Source: JAVBQB01 sp031549265
Lineage (GTDB): Bacteria; Bacillota; Clostridia; Oscillospirales; JAVBQB01
Assembly: GCA_031549265.1 (NCBI GenBank)
Contig: JAVBQB010000002.1
Span: 496,001 to 560,000 of the forward strand
Length of the DNA: 64,000 bases
Direction: 5' to 3'
Position numbers and translations under genes: made by a program. The notes beneath the pieces are model-generated. The model was given only the letters and a program-made list of their open reading frames with translations. It was not told where the DNA came from and did not search any database. Positions 59,330-64,000 of the stretch are shown piece after piece. Positions within the stretch are counted from its first letter, which is position 1, and each line of letters starts with the position of its first letter.

Positions 59330-59358
59330 TTGACATATCTTGTGTTTTGCTGTATCAT
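59330..59358 (+). promoter_or_regulatory. Promoter of the M23 peptidase gene
   Basis: TTGACA (59330-59335), 17 bases, TATCAT (59353-59358). Start near 59365. Confidence 0.82.
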
Positions 59359-59367
59359 AAAAAACGT

Positions 59368-59384
59368 TGTTACCAAATTGTAAC
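59368..59384 (+). promoter_or_regulatory. WalR-type box
   Basis: TGTTAC-CAAAT-TGTAAC fits the WalR consensus TGTWAH-N5-TGTWAH exactly. It covers about +3 to +19 of the transcript, a position that in Bacillus is associated with repression. Another TGTAAC lies near 59400. Fits an autolysin-type gene. Confidence 0.55.
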
Positions 59385-59466
59385 CCGTCGTTTGCATTAT
59401 GTAACCTTTGAAACTGTTTAGAGTTTCGACTGACGGGATCGGAGTTCGCAAGGGGAGGGATAGCTT

Positions 59467-61167
59467 TTGCAAGAGAGCACTGCTTGGCAGTTATCGAATG
59501 TGCAGGCATCTCCTGTTCAAAAAGAGTTTGAGAACCAAAATTTAGATAGATATGAGTCCGGGGTCAAATCGTTTATTATCTCCGTCTTATCAAGAAACGT
59601 GACCCTCGGCCTCGCGATCAGCCGTAGGCTGGCGTACATGAAAGCCCGCGCTCAGGTTTCAAAAGGTGCTGTCGCAAGCTCGGCAGCTAAACCGATATCC
59701 GTTGCGGTAAGGCCTGTTGCCGGTTTGTATAAGGCGGTTGCGAAGACTGCCGCGCCGGTTGTTTCCTCTGTGGCCGGAACTGCCGGAGCCGCGGTCGGCA
59801 AAGCGACGTTCAAGACCAGACTGCACACTTTCGCGGTTGCCGAAAATCTTGTGCGCCGGCTGCCGGGGCGTCCCGCGCTTGGTATGATACTTGGAATGCT
59901 TGTGCTCATTATCCTCGCGTCCACCTTTTTCGGATTTGGACTTGAGGTTACGCTTGACGGCAAACCGATAGGTTATGTAAACAGCCAGGATGATTTCATG
60001 CGGGCGGTCAATAATGTTGAAGCCCGTGCCTCAGAGATACTTGGGCGTCCGGTTGTGCTGGTGCCCGACGTTTCCTACAGCTTTGAATACGCCGACAGGC
60101 GCATGTTCCTGGACGCTTCTTCGGTCGAACGCCAGCTTTTTAATCAGATAAATGAAATAGAAGAGCTGTATGTCCTGACCGTGGACGGCGATACTGTGGG
60201 CGCTTATGAAACTCGGGATCAGCTTGATGCGTTTTTAAACTCGCTGAAGCTTAGGTATGTCAGCGACGCGGGCACAGCGGGATTCCTACAGGACGTCCAG
60301 ATAAAACGCCAGCTCGTGGCGTCGTCGCAGCATAAGACGCCAGAGGAAATCGCGGGTATCCTGGATTCCAACGTCCGCGAACAGGTGACCTATAAAGTCC
60401 GCGAGGGCGACTCCCTGGAATCGATCGCCGACCTTAACGGTATCACCGTGCGTGAGTTGATAAAGCTAAACGGCAGCGTTTCCGATGGCAAGCTGGTTAC
60501 CGGCGAATCACTGGTAATTAAAAACGCCATACCGAAACTATCGGTCACGTCGTCCAGAACCGAGGTATTCTCCAAGCCTGTGGACTTCAAGACCGAGTAT
60601 ACCACAGACGGCAATTTATACAAGGGTAAATCCAAGGTTGTTAAAGCCGGCGTTCCCGGTGAGATGCAGTATACAGATAAAGTCGAGTACGTTAACGGTC
60701 AGGAGACAAACCGCGTTAACGTCGGCAGCGTAATGCTGATGCAGCCCTCAACTGAGGTTATCGCGCGGGGAACCAAGATACCGCCGCCCAAATCTCCGAC
60801 CGGCAGCTTCATCCGCCCGTACAGAGGCACGCTTACCTCGAATTACGGTCCGCGCAGCCGCGGATTCCACACTGGAGTCGATTTTGCGGGTCCGATAGGA
60901 AGCACTGTTGTGGCCTCAGACGGCGGCGTCGTTACCTTCGCTGGATGGAAAGGCACATACGGCAATTTCGTCATAATCGACCACGGCGGCGGGGTTTCAA
61001 CCGCTTACGCCCATAACAGCAGATTGTTTGTCAGTACCGGGCAGCAGGTGGCCAAGGGTGAGGCGATTGCCGCACTGGGAAGCACGGGTAACAGTACCGG
61101 CCCGCACTGTCACTTTGAGGTGAGGGTTAACGGCAAGACGGTCAACCCGTGGGGTTATATCAACTAA
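59467..61167 (+). CDS. Membrane-anchored M23 peptidase with LysM and G5 domains
   Basis: 566 residues. The cytoplasmic N-terminus is followed by a membrane helix at about 137-157. Then come an extracellular spacer, LysM (YKVREGDSLESIADLNGITV, about 311-355), a G5 domain (about 358-435) and a C-terminal M23/LytM endopeptidase with HTGVDFAG and HCHFEVRV supplying the zinc ligands. Likely cleaves peptidoglycan cross-bridges during growth or sporulation. TTG 59467 has GGGGAGG 8 bases upstream. Promoter and a WalR-type box precede it. Confidence 0.9.
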   Translation: MQESTAWQLSNVQASPVQKEFENQNLDRYESGVKSFIISVLSRNVTLGLAISRRLAYMKARAQVSKGAVASSAAKPISVAVRPVAGLYKAVAKTAAPVVSSVAGTAGAAVGKATFKTRLHTFAVAENLVRRLPGRPALGMILGMLVLIILASTFFGFGLEVTLDGKPIGYVNSQDDFMRAVNNVEARASEILGRPVVLVPDVSYSFEYADRRMFLDASSVERQLFNQINEIEELYVLTVDGDTVGAYETRDQLDAFLNSLKLRYVSDAGTAGFLQDVQIKRQLVASSQHKTPEEIAGILDSNVREQVTYKVREGDSLESIADLNGITVRELIKLNGSVSDGKLVTGESLVIKNAIPKLSVTSSRTEVFSKPVDFKTEYTTDGNLYKGKSKVVKAGVPGEMQYTDKVEYVNGQETNRVNVGSVMLMQPSTEVIARGTKIPPPKSPTGSFIRPYRGTLTSNYGPRSRGFHTGVDFAGPIGSTVVASDGGVVTFAGWKGTYGNFVIIDHGGGVSTAYAHNSRLFVSTGQQVAKGEAIAALGSTGNSTGPHCHFEVRVNGKTVNPWGYIN

Positions 61168-61192
61168 GCGCCGAGAAGTTATACTAAGCTTT

Positions 61193-61222
61193 AGCCGGGG
61201 ACTGCGTGTCCCCGGCTTTTTG
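61193..61222 (+). terminator. Terminator of the M23 peptidase gene
   Basis: AGCCGGGGAC (61193-61202) pairs with GTCCCCGGCT (61208-61217), followed by five T. Confidence 0.93.
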
Positions 61223-61245
61223 TCTGGAAAAGTCATAAAAGCAAA

Positions 61246-61276
61246 TAAAAAAACCCACATTATGTGGGTTTTTTTC
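61246..61276. terminator. Terminator of acpP (bidirectional)
   Basis: AAACCCACAT pairs with ATGTGGGTTT, with A-rich and T-rich flanks on both sides. On the minus strand it ends the acpP transcript. Confidence 0.85.
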
Positions 61277-61286
61277 AGGCTGAAAA

Positions 61287-61514
61287 TTAGGCGTTGGATT
61301 CGATGAACTTGACAACGTCGCCTACGGTCTTGAACCCGCGGATACTGTCGTCGTCGATCGTGATGCCAAACTCCTCTTCGACCGACATCATAAGCTCAAC
61401 AACGTCAAGCGAGTCGGCTCCGAGATCTTCCGAAATATTGGTCTGCATCGTAATTTTTTCTTCATCAATATCCAGCTGCGACGCAAGTATGGTCTTTATT
61501 TTATCAAATACCAT
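61287..61514 (-). CDS. acpP: Acyl carrier protein
   Basis: 75 residues, acidic, four-helix ACP. The phosphopantetheine Ser is in DLGADSLDVVELMM (DSL near 36). Carries acyl chains in fatty-acid synthesis. AGGAGG about 10 bases before ATG 61514 sets the start. No fab genes are adjacent. The leader from the predicted start is about 147 bases, long for this gene. Confidence 0.95.
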   Translation of the reverse strand: MVFDKIKTILASQLDIDEEKITMQTNISEDLGADSLDVVELMMSVEEEFGITIDDDSIRGFKTVGDVVKFIESNA

Positions 61515-61667
61515 TCTTGAAAGCCCTCCTGAAATATATAATAGTTGCCGGGGGTACTGCCGGGAGGTGGCGTCAGCGCGCGAAAACTGCCGCGCCGCGA
61601 TGAGGCTTGGCAAATCTCAGGACGCGCATCCGGTTTTCCCAAAAAGACAGTAATTTGGCTACATCAA

Positions 61668-61697
61668 AGTATACCCTGTATTGATGGTCGAATTCAA
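61668..61697 (-). promoter_or_regulatory. Promoter of acpP
   Basis: Minus strand TTGAAT (61697-61692), 18 bases, TATACT (61673-61668). Start near 61661. Confidence 0.7.
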
Positions 61698-61741
61698 GAC
61701 CTTTTTTTAGTATTTTAACACTTTTTTTTAAGACTCCTATC

Positions 61742-61770
61742 TTGTAATGAATTATTGTAAATGGTAGAAT
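61742..61770 (+). promoter_or_regulatory. Promoter of thiI-cinA
   Basis: TTGTAA (61742-61747), 17 bases, TAGAAT (61765-61770) with a TGG extension. Confidence 0.65.
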
Positions 61771-61807
61771 GTAAGGACAGACTTAGATAGGTTAGGTTAT
61801 TTTCTTG

Positions 61808-62980
61808 ATGGAAGAACTTTTACTGCTTAAGCTCGGCGAAACTGTTCTTAAGGGGCTTAACAGAGGCAGATTTGAACAGAAGCTGCTCGAAAACACCAAA
61901 AGAAGCCTCGCGCGCTTTGGTATTGATGATATTTACGCATCGCAGTCCACGGTTTTCGCGCAGTCATCCGATAACAGCGCCGATTTTGACGGGGCGTTTG
62001 AGGCGGCGCACAAAATTTTCGGCTTTGTTGCCGTTGCGAGAGCCGCCAAGTGCGCCAAAGATATTTCGGCGATCGCTGAGTGCATGACCGGTTACCTCGG
62101 GACGCGGCTTCGCGGAGTCAGCACATTTAAGGTGGAGGCCAGGCGGTCGGACAAGACGTTTCCGCTGACTTCCCCACAGATATGCGCCGAAATGGGGCAC
62201 TTTGTTCTGGAGGCGTTTCCGTCCCTGAAGGTGGATGTGCATAATCCGGAGATCACGGTTTTTGTCGAGATCCGCGAACATTTTGCGTACGTGCACACCC
62301 AGGCCGAGCCCGGTGCCGGCGGAATAGCGGTTGGAACGGGCGGTAAGGTCGCTCTGATGCTCTCCGGCGGAATCGACAGCCCGGTCGCGGGCTGGATGAT
62401 GGCGCGGCGCGGCACCGTGATTGAGGCCGTGCATTTCTGGAGCTATCCGTATACTTCCGAACAGGCACGGGAGAAAACGCTGACCCTTGCAGCATTGATG
62501 TCACAGTGGTGCGGCAGGATAATCGTCAACATAGTTCCGTTTACCAAGATACAGGAAGAAATACACAAAAACTGCCGTGATGATTTGTTCACTTTGATTA
62601 TGCGCAGAGTTATGATGCGCATTTCCGAACGTATCGCAGTTCAGACCGGGTGCGGAGCGCTGGTGACCGGGGAGAGCCTGGGTCAGGTCGCCAGTCAAAC
62701 GCTGGAGGCGATTGCCGCCACGGACGCCGCCGCGTCGATGCCGGTGCTTCGTCCGGTGATAGGTATGGACAAACAGGATATCGTCGCTCTCGCGAGGCGC
62801 ATCGGCACTTTTGAGACGTCGATCCTGCCCTATGAGGACTGCTGCACCGTATTTACCCCGAGGCACCCAAAGACCAAGCCGAAAATGGATATGATAATTG
62901 CCGAAGAACTGAAACTGGATATAGATGGACTGGTTGAAGATGCGATTAACGGTATCGAAAGGGTGGAGATCAGGCCATGA
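61808..62980 (+). CDS. thiI: tRNA 4-thiouridine synthase ThiI
   Basis: 390 residues. N-terminal ferredoxin-like and THUMP domains (about 1-165) are followed by the PP-loop ATP pyrophosphatase motif MLSGGIDSPVAGWMM near 180. It lacks the C-terminal rhodanese domain of E. coli ThiI, so sulfur must arrive directly from a cysteine desulfurase, perhaps the one at 5857-6996. ATG 61808 is chosen over TTG 61805. The stop overlaps cinA (ATGA). Confidence 0.93.
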   Translation: MEELLLLKLGETVLKGLNRGRFEQKLLENTKRSLARFGIDDIYASQSTVFAQSSDNSADFDGAFEAAHKIFGFVAVARAAKCAKDISAIAECMTGYLGTRLRGVSTFKVEARRSDKTFPLTSPQICAEMGHFVLEAFPSLKVDVHNPEITVFVEIREHFAYVHTQAEPGAGGIAVGTGGKVALMLSGGIDSPVAGWMMARRGTVIEAVHFWSYPYTSEQAREKTLTLAALMSQWCGRIIVNIVPFTKIQEEIHKNCRDDLFTLIMRRVMMRISERIAVQTGCGALVTGESLGQVASQTLEAIAATDAAASMPVLRPVIGMDKQDIVALARRIGTFETSILPYEDCCTVFTPRHPKTKPKMDMIIAEELKLDIDGLVEDAINGIERVEIRP

Positions 62981-64000
62981 ATTACACAGCCGAAATTGTA
63001 GCTGTCGGAACCGAGTTGCTGCTGGGCAATGTCGCCAACACCGACGCGCAGTATATCTCGCAGGGGCTTTCCGAACTTGGAATAAACGTTTTCTTTCATT
63101 CCGTGGTGGGAGATAATCCCGAGAGGCTCAGCAGCGCGATTGAAATCGCCAAAGGACGCGCCGATATCATTATTACGACGGGCGGACTGGGCCCGACGCT
63201 CGACGATCTGACAAAGGAGACGGTGGCGGGATGTTTCGGCCGCAAGCTGGAGCTGCACAAACCGACAATCGAGAGGATAATGTCCTTTTTTGAGCGCATC
63301 GGAATAGAGCCGACCAAGAACAATGAGCGGCAGGCGTGGCTGCCCGAACGTTCGGTCGTTCTGGAAAATGATTGGGGCACCGCCCCCGGCTGCGCGTTTG
63401 AGCACGGCGGCAAGCACGTCATAATGCTGCCCGGCCCTCCGCACGAATGCCAATCCATGTGGGACAACTGCGCGTCGCCTTACCTGCGGAAACTGTCCGA
63501 CGCCGCGATCGTGTCCCGCAAGGTCAAGGTGTTCGGCATGGGCGAGGCGGTCGTCGAGGAAAAACTGCGCCATCTGATGGACAACGCCAACCCGACAATC
63601 GCGCCCTACGTCAGCAACGCCGAGGTGATGCTGCGGGTGACCGCCAAAGCTGCCAACGAGGCGCAGGCGTCCGCGCTGACCGAGCCGTTCGTTGAGATGA
63701 TCCGGGATACGCTGGGAGACGTGGTTTACGGTGTGGACGTCGACAGTCTGGAAAAATACGTGGTTGATATGCTGGCGGCGGAGTCACTGCACCTTGCAGT
63801 GGCCGAATCGTGCACCGGAGGTCTGCTGACAAAGCGAATCACCGATATTCCGGGCGCGTCGAACGTCTTTGACGGGGGAATCTGCGCGTATTCCAACAAA
63901 GTAAAGAGCGCAATTCTCGGCGTCGACGCCAACGTTATCGATACCATGGGCGCAGTGTCGTCGCATGTCGCGCTCGCGATGGCGGAAGGCGTCCGCAGAA
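62977..64000 (+). CDS. cinA: CinA family nicotinamide-nucleotide amidase, 3' end outside window
   Basis: About 341 residues are visible. The N-terminal molybdopterin-binding-like domain has VGTELLLGNVANTDAQYIS and TTGGLGPTLDD (near 67). The C-terminal amidohydrolase domain begins AVAESCTGGLLTKRITDIPG near 275 and continues past base 64000. The amidase recycles NMN, and an ADP-ribose pyrophosphatase activity is known for the N-domain. Linked to competence and DNA damage in some Firmicutes. Starts inside thiI (ATGA). Confidence 0.93.
   Translation, partial: MNYTAEIVAVGTELLLGNVANTDAQYISQGLSELGINVFFHSVVGDNPERLSSAIEIAKGRADIIITTGGLGPTLDDLTKETVAGCFGRKLELHKPTIERIMSFFERIGIEPTKNNERQAWLPERSVVLENDWGTAPGCAFEHGGKHVIMLPGPPHECQSMWDNCASPYLRKLSDAAIVSRKVKVFGMGEAVVEEKLRHLMDNANPTIAPYVSNAEVMLRVTAKAANEAQASALTEPFVEMIRDTLGDVVYGVDVDSLEKYVVDMLAAESLHLAVAESCTGGLLTKRITDIPGASNVFDGGICAYSNKVKSAILGVDANVIDTMGAVSSHVALAMAEGVRR

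Overview
The window looks like chromosomal sequence of a strictly anaerobic, endospore-forming, low-GC-type Gram-positive (class Clostridia; an Oscillospirales-like relative is my guess, not proven). The reasons are spoIVA, spoVM and a sipL-like gene, a tungsten-type aldehyde:ferredoxin oxidoreductase with a polyferredoxin, the anaerobic cobalamin gene cbiD, a tRNA-Trp T-box, a perfect CIRCE operator, strong AGGAGG ribosome sites, and the Bacillus/Clostridium order yicC-remA-gmk-rpoZ-priA-def-fmt-rsmB-rlmN-prpC-prkC-rsgA-thiN-spoVM. I saw no tRNA or rRNA genes, transposases, phage genes or CRISPR arrays.

Layout. 1-2.1 kb (minus): cobalamin riboswitch with terminator, cbiD, cbiL (cut by the window edge). 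2.3-2.7 kb: a Cys-rich repeat protein. 2.8-5.2 kb (minus): polyferredoxin, AOR, MoaD/ThiS-like carrier. 5.6-7.0 kb: DUF3343 plus cysteine desulfurase. 7.1-12.6 kb: a glycosidase-like/amidase fusion, a DegV protein and a deacetylase-like lipoprotein. 13.0-16.5 kb: an orphan FliD-like protein, a T-box-controlled trpB2 and an MmcQ/YjbR protein. 16.5-19.8 kb (minus): protein O-mannosyltransferase, PHP phosphatase, rpiB. 19.9-24.7 kb (minus): hrcA-grpE-dnaK-dnaJ under CIRCE. 24.8-28.1 kb: DUF3842, DUF4364, a tiny ORF, an RNA-methylase-like protein and larB. 28.2-29.4 kb: a c-di-GMP-I riboswitch upstream of a secreted transglutaminase. 29.5-33.5 kb: PBP1A, a BofC-like protein, DUF1292 and a 6S-like RNA. 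33.5-39.0 kb: spoIVA, a vWA lipoprotein, a sipL-like gene and the 26-codon spoVM. 39.1-51.9 kb (minus): the long housekeeping operon. 52.0-56.2 kb (minus): cdaA-cdaR followed by DUF5685, a Cys-tailed J-domain protein and a membrane protein. 56.4-59.3 kb: a His-rich Fe-S protein with a zinc-ribbon partner, a CBS protein and a QueG-like protein. 59.3-64 kb: an M23 peptidase with a WalR-type box, acpP, thiI and cinA (cut by the window edge).

How the parts fit. SpoVM, SpoIVA and SipL build the basement layer of the spore coat, and all three lie within about 5.3 kb. A shared promoter-like pattern (GTCWW, 15 bases, CAWATA-type) precedes spoIVA, sipL and the Cys-rich repeat gene, which would fit a common mother-cell programme. 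PrkC/PrpC signalling, PBP1A, the amidase fusion, the M23 peptidase and CdaA/CdaR give the window a strong cell-envelope theme. Gene starts were chosen from ribosome-binding sites, so several differ from the longest ORF.
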